From Kwoniella bestiolae CBS 10118 (lineage: Eukaryota; Basidiomycota; Tremellomycetes; Tremellales; Cryptococcaceae): DNA of 64,000 nucleotides. This document shows, piece after piece, positions 11,104 to 22,430 of the stretch. How positions within the stretch are numbered: position 1 is the first letter of the stretch; each line of letters begins with the position of its first letter. The notes below the pieces were generated by a model. The model saw only the letters and a list, made by a program, of their open reading frames with translations, did no database searches and was not told the DNA's origin. A program made the translations under genes and the position numbers. The stretch lies in NCBI RefSeq assembly GCF_000512585.2, contig NC_089241.1, forward strand, positions 4,234,001 to 4,298,000, written 5' to 3'.

Positions 11104-12520
11104 CTAGTAACCTCTGGCAAAATGAACTTTGTTATAAACATCTTTACCAGCGGCGATTCTTTCAGCATTAGCCAAAAAGATATCGGCGGCAATCCCTAGC
11201 TCATTCTCGGTATCGCCGGACAAGTGTGGAGTGATGAGCAGCTTGGGGTGAGACCATAGGAAGTGATTGTCGGGCAATGGCTCAGGATCCGTGACATCAA
11301 TAGCAGCTCCAAGAAGCGCGCCAGGAACGTCGAGAGCTTTTTGCAGTTCCTCTAGAGAGTGCCAAAGTGGGTCAGCTGGACGTCGAGTCTTTAGTGTCCG
11401 AGACAGTGGCTTTTCACGTACCAGAAGAGATGAGGTTTCCTCGACCGACATTGATGAAAACGGCTCCCTTGGGAAGAAGTGCTAGAATTTGTCAGCGACA
11501 TTCAAGATATCGTGGCAACTCACATAACTTCTGGCTGTCGAGGAAGTAAGCGGTTGCGTCGGTCCTGGGGAGACTGCAAACCAGTACATCTGACTGCTTC
11601 AAAAACTCTTCTAAAGACTTGGAATTTTTGGTAGAGTAGTAGCGCGACGGGATAGAGCCTGCGAGAAGAAACATTCAGCAAGCAATGGGACGAATGATGA
11701 ACAGATGACTTACCATCTGCGTCACCTGTCCCAGGAATGATGTACTGAAAGTTGAGTCTCACTGAGTGAGCTTGATATTCTTCTAGCCGTTGAAGAGTTA
11801 CGATACACTTACAGTCGCCTGGGGTGTCGCCTTGCCAGACGTGTTGGCAGCAATCAGTTTCATACCAAAAGATTGGAGCAGTCTCGCCGTTTCACGTCCA
11901 AGAGCACCATATCCCTGAGTCCTATCAGCGCATGAAGGAGAGCTAATAGGCATTTGATTACACTCACCAAGAAGCCAACGGTCTTGCCTTTAGTCATCCT
12001 ATTATAGTAGACCTCACCACCACTTTCATCTACTTCTTGCGCCGAATGCCATCGTTTCGTCGACTAAGGAGACAATTGTCAGTCTTGAAGCTATCGGAAC
12101 AGAGAACGGATTCGCACTGACTCGTCCCACGGCAATTTGTCGTGGGATTTGACTACATATGTTGATCATCTGTGCGATGACATAGTTTGGAATGGATAGG
12201 ACGTGCAGACCACTAGCAGTAGATAGCGTGGCGTTCCCGGGTGAGGTCGCGTAAGCTTGCATCTGTTGCGTAGCTAACGCCTTTTCAGCACCTGCGCTGA
12301 CGAGCTGAATGTGCTTGAGAGCTGGCAGATCTTTGATTGATGGTATGCTTGCTGGCAAGCCAGAGTTTGGAGTAAGCCAGAGTTGTATTTCCGGGATTGC
12401 AGAGGCATCGATATTTCCGTCGGGATGATAATGAACCTTTTTGAATCGGCGTTGCAGTTCGTCGACACTGGCGGGAGGGATTTCCACGGTGACGGCAACG
12501 GTGAAATCGAGTTTACTCAT
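11104..12520 (-). CDS. D-isomer-specific 2-hydroxyacid dehydrogenase
   Basis: This is probably an NAD(P)H-dependent 2-hydroxyacid dehydrogenase of the glyoxylate/hydroxypyruvate reductase type. It interconverts 2-oxo acids and D-2-hydroxy acids in the cytosol. The start at 12520 gives MSKLDFTVAVTVEIPP. After several introns the product has the Rossmann motif GKTVGFLGYGALGRET, then LQSFGMKLIAANTSG, the catalytic-Arg segment FINVGRGNLIS, the Glu segment IDVTDPEPLPDNHFLW, and the catalytic-His segment LLITPHLSGDTEN. It ends KVHFARGY. All catalytic residues of the family (R, E, H) can be seen. The splice just before EELQKALDVPG uses GTACGTG and CTCTAG. It lies tail to tail with orphan copy 2 (180 bp) and upstream of the FMN oxidase on the same strand. 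Stereochemistry and substrate are inferred from the family only. Confidence 0.9.
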
Positions 12521-13212
12521 AGTGCAAAGTGTATGATGGATAATCAGCTGAAGATCGCAATGATATCGAGTTGACTGGAAAGATTGCGGCTTAATGATCT
12601 ATGTCTCTATCGTTGTGGAGCTGCAATGCATCATATACTGGTTGAGGGATGACCCGAGTCAAAAATATGGCTCAGATCTGGCGGGCTGCGTCAATTTCGC
12701 GCTGCAACCAAAGCCTTCTTGACGCCGCCCGTATACTCTGCTGATTCCAACATCATTCGGACCGACGTGCGAATTAGTCGCCGCGATACATACTTACCTA
12801 CATCACTTCGGGATTCTCTCGAAGCTCCCATGACCAAAGCATGACCTCGCCCAGTACATGGAGGAGGCTGATTATGAACTTACTGGATTTCTCCTTCCAG
12901 ACACCAATTCAGCCAAACTTTGCATAGCCATGCATCGGGGCTTGAACGATGCCAGAAGGACCATAACAACCGCGAGTGATGCATGCATGTTGCGCGAAGA
13001 AAATAGACTAATCATAGCCGCTCCAGGCAATGATCACAACAGGTAGGCATCGAGTATGCTTCACATGGTCAAGAAGGGTCAATTGCACCAGCAAAGACTG
13101 TAGCTGGGAGATTGCACGGCTGGTCAGTTTGAAATCATACGTTGCATATCAAAGCTACCAAGGTCTTTCCCCCCTAGAAAACGTTCTGCCGCCGCCCGCT
13201 CAGGTCAAAATC
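12521..13212. other. Intergenic region (promoter of the dehydrogenase, 3' end of the FMN oxidase)
   Basis: No gene was recognised. Short plus-strand frames here have no recognisable content. Confidence 0.5.
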
Positions 13213-14634
13213 CTATAGCCGAGCCTTGATATATTTGGTTGTTGGCCCTTGTCCAATCTCTGGAAGCCTGACCAAAGATCCGTCGGCAGCAACCCAGGCA
13301 AGATGTTTCCTGCCAATATCTTTCACTTTCTGAACTCCAATCATCGTCATCGTTGCATAAAACTCGTCATACAAGAGCTTGAGGGCGAGTGACACTCCTG
13401 CTTCTCCGTTGTACTGGCAAAAGAGGATCAGCTCAAGTGCTTGGAAGACCGAGGGCCCACCACTCACACCAAGTCCCCACAAAGCTATCCGGCCAACAAA
13501 ACAGAAATCGGCACCGAGAGCCAAAGCCTTGAAGATGTCTGTACCTCTCCGGATACCGCCATCAAAATGAACGGGTATTCTACCCTTGACAGCCTCTACG
13601 ACCCCGGGTAACGCGGTAAGAGTGGAGCTGATACCGTCTAGCTGTCTGCCACCGTGATTGGAAACAATGATGCCGTCCGCACCAGCCTGAACGGCGAGCT
13701 CAGCGTCTTCAGGGTCCATGACTATATGTAATGTCAGCTGGGGATGTCCTGACAGTGAATCTGTACAGTGTACACCCACTTCCTTTCAACCACACTTGCA
13801 TACGAGTATGTTTTTTGAACCATTGTACCCTTTCCCATGTCATGCCTTTATCGTAACCTGATTTGAAGTCGATGTTAGGTGAGAGATTGGGCACTGTGAG
13901 TCCTTCTGGGATACTGAACTTGTTCTTGAACTCATTCAAGCGCCTCCCAAGGACTGGAAGATCGCAAGTGACCCAAAGGGCTTTACACCCTGCGGCTATG
14001 ACATCGATTGAGAGTCAGGGACCATCCACCGACGATGCAAGGTGCAACCACTTACCCTCTGCCTTCCGTATAGTGTATAGATTTGATTCAGGATCTTCTA
14101 CCACACTGAGTTGCATAGCATATGCACCAGTGCGATTGATGTCTTGAGCTACGACGTCTTCAATCGAAGAATTGGCCCAACTAGAGAGGCACATAGGTGT
14201 ATTGGCTTTGGATGCGGCACGGGATACCCCCAATTCACGATCAGGATGCGCTACACCATGCAGACCGGTAGGTGAGAATCCAAGTGGGAAGTCTGTCTGT
14301 TTTGCGAGGACGATGGTCAGCAAGTGCGGCACTATAGTATGTGCTCACTGGAACACCCCAACACTCGGAGGAGGGGTCAACATGCCGGACATCCTTCATG
14401 ACCCGCGGCAGGAGTCGATAGCGATCAAAGGAATGACAATTGTCGTTGGTACTATATGAGATCAGAGTCAACCTTTGAGGGAGTCGATATCAACGAGATC
14501 ACTTACGTTATCATATCCATTGCTCCGCCTCCTACATATTCGAAAGCGGATTTAGACATTCGCTTCTCAGCGTGCTCGATGAGATCCGCAATGCAGAAAA
14601 CATTGTCGTCGATGTTTTGGGGTCGACCTGCCAT
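13213..14634 (-). CDS. FMN-dependent (S)-2-hydroxyacid oxidase/dehydrogenase
   Basis: This is a TIM-barrel flavoenzyme of the glycolate/lactate oxidase family. It oxidises an L-2-hydroxy acid to the 2-oxo acid. There is no cytochrome b5 domain, so it is not flavocytochrome b2. The start at 14634 (MAGRPQNIDDNVF) is followed by FEYVGGGAMDMIT, FDRYRLLPRVM, and FPLGFSPTGLHGVAHPD. Then come TPMCLSSWANSSIEDV, the catalytic SNHGGRQLDG loop, and VHFDGGIRRGTDIFKALALGA with the phosphate-binding end VGRIALWGLG. A 54-nt intron at 13414-13467 is a multiple of three and open, so unspliced RNA would still translate. Splicing restores WGLGYNGEAGV, as in relatives. The gene is divergent from the amino-acid permease across 449 bp, which suggests joint control. 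Substrate unknown. Confidence 0.9.
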
Positions 14635-15083
14635 CCTGAACAAGTATCACAATTGATATATTCAAAGTGTTATGTTAAACCGAAAGATGAAAAGCCTTGT
14701 ACAATGATTGGTGTTATGATGTTCTCAGCTCTTGAAATGTATTACCTATATATTTTGACGCCTGCTCGATGTGGGGAGATGTCCTTTATCACCGCCGTAC
14801 CGAACCGCTCAGATCATCGGGGAGTACTGATAACATCGCCCTGTTACGTTACTTCTGACCCGGCTAAGTGTCGCAGCCAACCATGTTGACACGGCTTCAG
14901 GGTGCATATACCTTACGCGGCTCAAGGCCCTGAGATCTCTTTATCTGGAAGAATGTCCATGAAATTGACGCAGCTCAACCATGCTGACCTATGCTGTCGA
15001 GGCATATAAGTGGCCATGTCGGATGCAGCTTTTCTGCGATGCCAACGCTTGCTTCCAAGTCATTCAAGCAAAGCACAGCAACC
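14635..15083. promoter_or_regulatory. Divergent promoter, FMN oxidase / amino-acid permease
   Basis: A 449-bp stretch separates two divergent start codons. It holds two GATAA-type sites (14829-14833 on plus, 14941-14945 as TTATC), compatible with nitrogen GATA control but close to chance frequency. No gene lies inside. Confidence 0.5.
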
Positions 15084-16946
15084 ATGTCCAGCAACTCTAA
15101 CACAGAGATCTCTACTGGCGACGCGAAGCACCTTGGCACGACCGATGATAAGCACGTATACGCCACTGATACCACACACGACGTTGTCGAGGCCGAAGAT
15201 GGCCAAGCGGGACCCATCGATGGCTTGCAAGCTCATGTCAAGCGAACACAGCGACACCTCCTTCCCCGACACATTCAACTAATGGCTTTCTCCGGAGCGA
15301 TTGGAACAGGTCTTTTCGTCGGGACTGGCAGTGCTCTTGCTCGAGCGGGACCCCTTGGTCTGCTTCTCGGATACGCCGTTTACGCATTACTCGTCTGGTC
15401 GACTTTCAACGCGGTTGGCGAAATGGTAGTTTGGCTACCAGTCGATGGATCTTTTGTCGTCTTCGCACATGCTTATCTTGACGACGCATGGGGGTTCGCC
15501 CTCGGTTGGCTTTACACCTGCACCAACGCCTTGTCCACGGCTGGAGAAGTGGCGGCTGTCGCTACCATCGTTCAATTCTGGACCGACAAAGTCAATGCTG
15601 GTGGGTATATCTTGTCTCAATGAGTTCCGTAACAACTAGCTGATCAACGAAACCCGCCCTAGGTGTCTACGTTGCAATCGTTTCCTCATCTTTGCTTGCT
15701 TTCAATATTTTCGGTGTCAGAATTTACGGTGAAGGAGAATTTTACTTCTCCATATTCAAGATCATACTCATCTTGGGCCTTATCACCTTCACATGTCAGT
15801 GAAGTCTCATACTCCGTCTGGATACGACTTGATTAGCTGACATCTTCGCAGTTGTTGCGATGGTTGGGGGTAATCCGCAAGGAGATCGATTCGGGTTCCG
15901 ATATTGGAAGGACCCCGGACCTTTCAACGAGTACATCGCCAAGGGATCCTGGGGTAAGTTTGTTCGTCCAGACAGCTTATGAAACCGCACAGGCTGAAGC
16001 AGATGCTCTAGGCCATTTCCTCGGGTTTTGGTCGGTATTCGTGCAAGCTGCGTTTGCTTTTGGAGGCCCTGATTACATCGCGCTTTCAGCGGGAGAAGCC
16101 CGCAGCCCTCAAAGAGTTCTCCCATCTGTCTTCAAGCGTGTTATTTACCGACTTGCGGTATTTTATATCCTTGGTGTACTCGCCGTCGGGATTCTCGTCC
16201 CCTACAACGATCCTGATCTGGGTAGCAACAAGCCAGGTGCCGGTGCCTCTCCATTCGTCATCGGTGCTACTCGTCTCAACATTCCGGTCCTACCCCACAT
16301 CATCAACGCTGTCCTGTTGACTTCCGCATGGTCCTGTGCCATAGAGCTATTCTATGCCTCTAGTCGATCTCTCTATGCTCTGGCCGTAGATGGCAAGGTA
16401 CCCAAGCTCTTCCGCTTCACATGGAGAGGAGTGCCAACGTTCTGTGTACTTGCTATTTGGGTAGTCACATGGATCTCTTTCATGTCTGCCTCCAAAAACT
16501 CCTTGACAGTCTTCACCTGGCTTACCAGTATCGTGGGATGCGGTAACTTGCTCATCTATGGAATTTTTCATATCATCTACATCCGATTCAGACGAGCTCA
16601 GAAAGCTCAAGGAGTCACCGACGATCAGCGACCCTGGTTCAGAAGGCATCAATACTACTACTCGATCGGCTCTCTCTTTTTCTACACGATCATCTTCTTC
16701 ACCAACGGTTTCGCTGTATTCACCAAAGGGCACTGGTCGATTGCCAACTTCATATTCGCCTACTTCTCCTTCGCTATCTTCTTCGTCGCTTTGATCGGGT
16801 ACAAGCTTTTCAAGAGGCCGGCTATGGCCCCACTTAGTGAGGTACCCTTGTACGCTGGACGGACCGACTTAGATATCGACGATGACCGAGTCGAAAGCGA
16901 ACCCGTCACTAAGCTCCAAAAGTTCAATCGATGGCTATGGGGTTAA
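15084..16946 (+). CDS. Amino-acid permease (APC superfamily, YAT type)
   Basis: This is a plasma-membrane amino-acid/H+ symporter of the fungal YAT family. A hydrophilic N-terminus (MSSNSNTEISTG, residues 1-60) is followed by the family signature QRHLLPRHIQLMAFSGAIG and GTGLFVGTGSALARAGP. About twelve hydrophobic segments are seen. The conserved GGPDYIALSAGEARSPQRVLP block (family: GTE-A-G-E) and SSRSLYALAVDGKVPKLF follow. The C-terminal tail is short and acidic, then ends NRWLWG. Introns lie at about 15601-15661, 15795-15850 and 15954-16012. An in-frame ATG at 14991 is unlikely because 15084 has the better context (AGCAACCATGTC). The Glu of the usual GTE motif is replaced here by the GPDY context, so specificity is hard to guess. 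Location beside amine and hydroxyacid oxidising enzymes suggests uptake of a nitrogen source. Confidence 0.94.
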
Positions 16947-17802
16947 GGTTGATAAGATGGTGCCAAGGAGAAAAAGCGTCCATGCCTTCTTGATTGGGGT
17001 CCGGCACTACCATTCTTAAGGAGGAGGACCAAGGACCTTTGGATTACATCGGTTATCCAGCCCTCCATTCATTCTTGTGTGTGATCTTCTCAATAGCTCT
17101 TCCTTCCATTAAATTCCACCCGTTTTTGTATTGATTTTATATCTGTTTCCTCGTGTGTTTTGCTCCGAAACCCGTGACTATGCATTCACAATCAGGAAGG
17201 AGATGCTACTTTGGGTGCCAGAATCGCTATTCGGGTCTGTGCAGATGTTCTAATGGTGCAGCGAATATATCGCAATCCAGCAAAGGTCAGAGCCATGGCG
17301 CGAAGCAGGGAAAGTGCTCATTGCATGACGCTGACTCCGGCAATCACAAGAGAGGAGCTGGGGCAAAGTCAATGGCGGTGATTATTTAATGGCAACGGCA
17401 TACATGACCCATGCAGAGGGCTGGGTATTAGATCTGTGAGGATTAGATTTCCTTCATCTACACCGTGCAAATAGCTGGAGGCACGAAGTGCTCATAAGGT
17501 GAAAATAATGCTACAACTTAACATCAACTCAGCGGCTGATTTGGTACAGATATGGGTGTGTGCTATCACTCTGTCAGTTGATTAAAAGGTTAATTGAGTG
17601 CGGATGAGTCATTCTTCGGACTATTGCAGTGTGGAGAAGGTGGAATTGGCATTCTTGAACTGGACACCTCAGTTGACATGATTTCATGTTTACTTGGGAT
17701 CACATGCAAAGAAGCGTCAGGGTCTCTACAAACTATAACGAAGTGGGTCGCGAGTGACTGCAACCTGAATTATCGTCGGAACTCATCAGATTTCCCATCA
17801 CA
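16947..17802. other. Intergenic region, convergent 3' ends
   Basis: The region lies between the permease stop and the RidA stop. No gene recognised. If RidA has a further 3' exon it would begin here (a GTGAGT lies at its last codons, with an AG acceptor near 17760). Confidence 0.45.
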
Positions 17803-18333
17803 TTACAACCGCTTGAATGGCCTACTCACCGCTGAAATCTCGACGTCCGTACCTTCGTACAAATCGGCGACCCCTATGCAAATTCGAGCTGGTGGCGCAG
17901 CGTCTTTTGGCAAACACGCCGCGTAAGCAATATTGAAGGCCTCAAAATCCTTATGGTAGTTTGATAGATAGATCGTGACATGCACAACTACAGTCGTGAT
18001 AGGAATCAGTTTCTGGACCTCGCCCCTCATCCTTGAAAGCAACAACAGTAACGCACGATCACTTAAATTCAGACCAACTGTCGCCAGTCGCCTTTCAACT
18101 ACTCTCATTGCCCCTCTTGTACGATCGCCAATGTCGCCGGTCAGTAACTTTCCATCTTCATCTTCTCCTATGGCTCCCGCCATGTAAACATGACCTCGCG
18201 AGATGACTACGTTTCTCCCAAAAATGCTTGCTAAACAATTGTCAGCTCATCATACTTGCAAAGCGACTGGTGTTGGCGAAACTCTGTGACGACGTACCGG
18301 GACCCACTACTTGTCGATTTGTATTTGCCATGA
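17803..18333 (-). CDS. RidA/YjgF/YER057c family imine deaminase
   Basis: RidA proteins hydrolyse reactive 2-imino/enamino acids made by amino-acid-handling enzymes to 2-oxo acids and ammonia. Three exons are predicted. The start at 18333 gives MANTNRQVVGP. After an intron come SIFGRNVVISRGHVYMAGAIG and DIGDRTRGAMRVVERRLATV. A second intron (GTGATC to CTGTAG, minus strand, about 17992-18069) joins GLNL to IVHVTIYLSNYHKDFEAFN. The end carries the family signature APPARICIGVADLYEGTDVEI, including the substrate-binding Arg (PPAR). The length is about 130 residues, normal for the family. The last codons run into a GTGAGT, so the exact C-terminus is uncertain. The neighbouring copper amine oxidase and permease fit a role in detoxifying intermediates of amine or amino-acid breakdown. 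Confidence 0.88.
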
Positions 18334-19233
18334 TTTGACTTGCTGAGACTTCGTTGGGATCATTCTTGCAGAGCAAAATACTTCATGATCGAAACTGTAA
18401 AGGTTTCACGTGAGGTGGTTGCTTGAAACCGGGCCATAGGTCGATTGAACGTTTATGACACCGCCCTATAGGAAAGAACAGACAAGCTGGCGGGGTCAAT
18501 TGCAAGCTTATTCACACGTTCATTACAATGACGATGCACGACATCCTTCGCGAAAAACGGCATCCCACAAGTCTTTCCCCCTTGGCTGTTGTGGAGGGGA
18601 TGCCGTGCAGTATGACAGAGTGACACGGCTCAACCGTTGGATTGCAAGTCACGTGAATTTGCATACGCAGTGTTCACCAGAGGGTAAAAAGTTTTTGGTA
18701 ATCCCCAAAGATATGCCTCAACTTCCTTGCTGACCTTTCCGCAAGAGTCCTAGTCATACTGCCAAGCAGTGTCGTGGCTTGGGAGAAGCGTTGGAGCAGC
18801 GGAAACCATTTGCTGTTCACAGCTGACAGCAATGTGCTCCTTGATCTTGTATCTTTCGGCATTTTGCCATTGCCATCCTGACCGACAAGCCGTCTCTGCA
18901 AAAACCTCTGGCAGGGTGGTTCTTCATGCTGCAATATGCTGATATATCTCTCATCATTCGGACGTACGCTTGCGGGCGCTAATGAATATCATCAGCACAC
19001 TGTGATAATACTGCGTTGACTGGCATTCTCGATTTATCGATAGGCACGTATGGAACGATTCTGTTCGTCTGTAACAGCGTCTCACTGATTACACCCGAAA
19101 ATATTTATTGGTTGTCGTTCTTGAACAGTAATGGACGATTGACCAAGAGAAGCAATGCATATTTTCACATTACAAGGGATCAGAACCCCATTACAATAAC
19201 AACTACCTGGTTGCAGCTTCACTGCTTGGATGT
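18334..19233. other. Intergenic region (RidA promoter, 3' flank of amine oxidase)
   Basis: No convincing gene. A short minus-strand frame at 18674-18934 lacks introns and recognisable content. Confidence 0.5.
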
Positions 19234-21778
19234 CTATTTTTTACAGCAACTGCCAGTGGCATGTTCCGCACTGCCGTTGACGGAAAGACTGTTCATCTTT
19301 GAGTCCAAGACTCCATCAGCCCCTACTTGAAGCGTGAAGTCGTAACTATTGTAACAAGCAGGCATTAGATACGTCGACGGCCACTATGAGTTAGCAACTC
19401 ACGCAGTACTCTTGTTAAACTCTTGATTGCTGGGTGGTACATCCATGGTTGGGTTGTAGTTGAAGAAGCCAACAGGTTTAAGTGCGATTCTCACGGACTC
19501 GGCAGCTGTGGGAGAGCATATTCAGCCAAGGACATCAAAGGCAAGAGCGTGAGCTTCGCGACTCACGCATGATTGGGAAATCTTCAGGTCGAGGATTGTG
19601 AGTGAAAGTGTAAGTGTGCCACAAGACAACATCGGTGTTCTCTACATTATCTTTCCGAGCGACCCAGTCCCTGATACCCTCTGCTCCGGACGATTGGTTT
19701 GTGTAATCGCCTGCAGGGAATAACTCTCGGTCCTACGATAAAGGGTCAGCGAGATGATCTCCAACAGGTCAAGCTTGACTTCGACTGACCTTGTACTTGG
19801 TAACCCAAACAGGAGCATCGGTGAAATGAGCTCTTCGATTGTGCCACGAGTCGTCGGCAGCCAGTAGAACCTGGGATGCGATCGGGACTAGCTTGTATGC
19901 TACAGGACTGTATGACACCGGGTTGATCTTTCCTGGGTTGGAGATTTTGAAAACTCGGTTCTTGTAGGGATCCGTTTGGAACGTGCCCGACTCAGTGATG
20001 GGTGTTTCCTTCGTGATGTATCCAGTACCATATGGGTTCAATTTATTGTCTGCAGGCATCGGCAGACTGTCCACATACGAGACAGTGTTGTCGTCTCCAT
20101 CGATTGAGGGATCAATTCGCAAGTTGAAGATGTGCTGGTGGTAAGGAGCGAGAACACCGTCTGCAACTCGCGTAGCGAAGGGGACTTTGTCCTTGTTAGC
20201 CGGGTCGATGGGTGTTGTCGATAAAATTCCAGTAGCCCGAGTTTCAAACTCGAGCTCTCCTGATTGGTCAAAGATCCAGTAGAAGATATACTCGTAGTTG
20301 GCTACAGTAAGAATGGTTTGGAGTTGTAGTTGTCTCTTTCGGACGATTGAGGCTTGGCCAGTTCGGTGGTTGGTGTGTTTCCATTGGATACCCGCATCAA
20401 CTTCGTGTCTATGAATAAGGATTAGCTGGGAAGCTCAGTGTGATGACCTGGGGAGAAAGCCCACTCACATGCATATAGCATTGTTTTTAGCGACCACGTC
20501 GCCGTGGGCATTGACAACATGACCTCCAAGATAGGCGATGAGACCTAGACAGTCACATCCGACTACACAGGCGCAGTCAGTATATATGTATATATGGCAA
20601 GATCATACGGAAGAGATGATACCTACGCGATAGATCATTCGCCGTGATACCAGCACCAACATTTCCGATGTCAAAGGCACCCTTTCGGTGAAGAGGGTCT
20701 CGTGGATCGCCGTAAGGTACGAACCTGCAACAATCAGGTCAGATAATTCGTCTGCATGCGATGAAGCTGTACTGACATTTCGGCTAGCGAGAGCCTGTGG
20801 AACACAGGTCTGTTGTCGAACCACACATCGTGCAAAATCATCCCTTCTCGCCAGTTGAATCCCACTCTGAATCGCCATTTTTCCCACTCGATGAGTCTAC
20901 CAGTAAGTTTGAAGCTGGCACCTTCAGGTTGAAGCACTTGAAGGGGTTTAAGAGTTGTTCGAGCAGGTTTGCTCTGCAGCCGATGGTCGTACTCGGGTTC
21001 TTCGGGATTTCCGAGCTTTCTAGGACCGGTGTGCTTCGAGGTAATCTCCTCTCCACCTAAAGGTAAATGGCAAACTTTGACCAGCTTCATCTCGATGAGA
21101 TCGACGACAGCCATGAAATCGAGAGGGAACGCGTAATGATTGGAAGCGGGATCGTTGTTCTTAGGGCTGTGAAAGAAAGAACAAATGAGCACGAGGAAAT
21201 GAGGGGATAACAGGCAAGATTGGCCTCACTTTCTGGTGTAGAAGAAAATTTGAGTCAGTCGTCGCTGCTCATTCTCGTCGTCCTTTCCGTAGTCCCATGG
21301 GTCTACAACTACCACGTTGTCTCCCAATTGCAATCGCTCAAGCTCAGCTTTGACAGCGGGGTCTGCTAAAGCGACTTGAGCGGCCTCGTTAAGCTCGATT
21401 CTGTCTACAGGGGCGTGGAGAGTTCGAGGCAACTCCTTTTGGTGAACGATTTTGCGGTCGGTAACATCGACAATGACTTCGAATAATCGAGGGGTTTGCT
21501 TTATGTAGTACATCCTGGTATTGAACGTCAGTGGCCGGTCCAAGCCTCTGACCGAAAGCGACTCACATGAAGATCCATCGGTTGATGGGCGTGGGCGTTT
21601 GTCCAGCATGCTCGGCGGTCAGGTACTTTCTAAGCACCGCTTTGGGAGGTTCTTCCAACCCCCCACATTTGAAATGGATTGGTACTTGATATTGCTTACG
21701 GACCAACTCTACCGCAAGAGCAAGCTCAACCGAGGTCGCGGGGTCAAGTGGGTGGATGTTTGTGTTCTCAATGGCCAT
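19234..21778 (-). CDS. Copper-containing primary-amine oxidase
   Basis: The enzyme oxidises primary amines to aldehydes with release of ammonia and hydrogen peroxide, using copper and topaquinone (TPQ). The start at 21778 gives MAIENTNIHPLDPATSVEL, consistent with a peroxisomal or cytosolic fungal enzyme without a signal peptide. The catalytic base region is GAFDIGNVGAG. The conserved GCDCLGLIAYLGG follows. The TPQ precursor Tyr is in TVANYEYIFYW. The first two copper ligands are HQH in APYHQHIFNLRIDP, and the third is in FTHNPRPEDFPIM. About ten exons are present. The last exon (19234-19345) is joined over a short intron at 19346-19402; reading on instead gives a stop in the donor, and splicing extends the protein by AYDFTLQVGADGV to CCKK. 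It is divergent from the Myb gene and lies just upstream of RidA. Confidence 0.94.
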
Positions 21779-22430
21779 GTTGAATGTGAAGATTGATAGA
21801 TGAAGTTGAATGGTGATGAAGAATTGGCTTGTAGTGATGGGCGCATCGTCGCATTATATGCACTTCTTGCATTCCAGCCGTGTCACCATGCATGACACCG
21901 CCATCCTGGCAAATTACTCATCGCATAAAAAAAGCACCTGAGCCGAGTACTGGTCGTCTCGTTCTTCGCTTGAAGCTCGTTGAACGTAGCTTTGACCTAG
22001 CTTTCTCGGGTCGGGAGTGTGGATGTATCGGTTCAATCATACACGGCTCTCGATTCTCACTTCAATCAAATTACTCATAGACACACAGACTATCTTATGA
22101 ATTGACCCGGCTCCCTTTTTGAACCAATCAATTATGTATTATTGGCTCGTCATCTAAGGGACACAACGTGTAATTCCCCGACCACAGAATCACCGATAAG
22201 TTAATGCTACGGCGTCCACGTGGCTTTGGGCCCTGTCAAACTCTCCTACCCCCCCATGTGTTTCTGAACTATCATTGATTGAATGCTCTCCCCATCTCTC
22301 TCACCCATCATCGAAATCTCGTTGCACTCCGGTAATCACCATTGACACGTCTCTCATCGACCGACGCAACCTTCGGATGTAAGCGATATCGAGCAGATTG
22401 AGCTAGTACAAAGCACGCCCACCCTCAAGA
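21779..22430. promoter_or_regulatory. Divergent promoter, copper amine oxidase / Myb factor
   Basis: A 652-bp region separates two divergent ATGs. A GATAAG lies at 22195-22200. Pyrimidine-rich leaders are present on the Myb side. No gene seen. Confidence 0.5.

Noticed and set aside
14829..22200. GATAA sites in promoters of the amine block as evidence of shared nitrogen control
   Set aside because: GATAA on either strand is expected about once per 500 bp, so the sites seen are at chance level.
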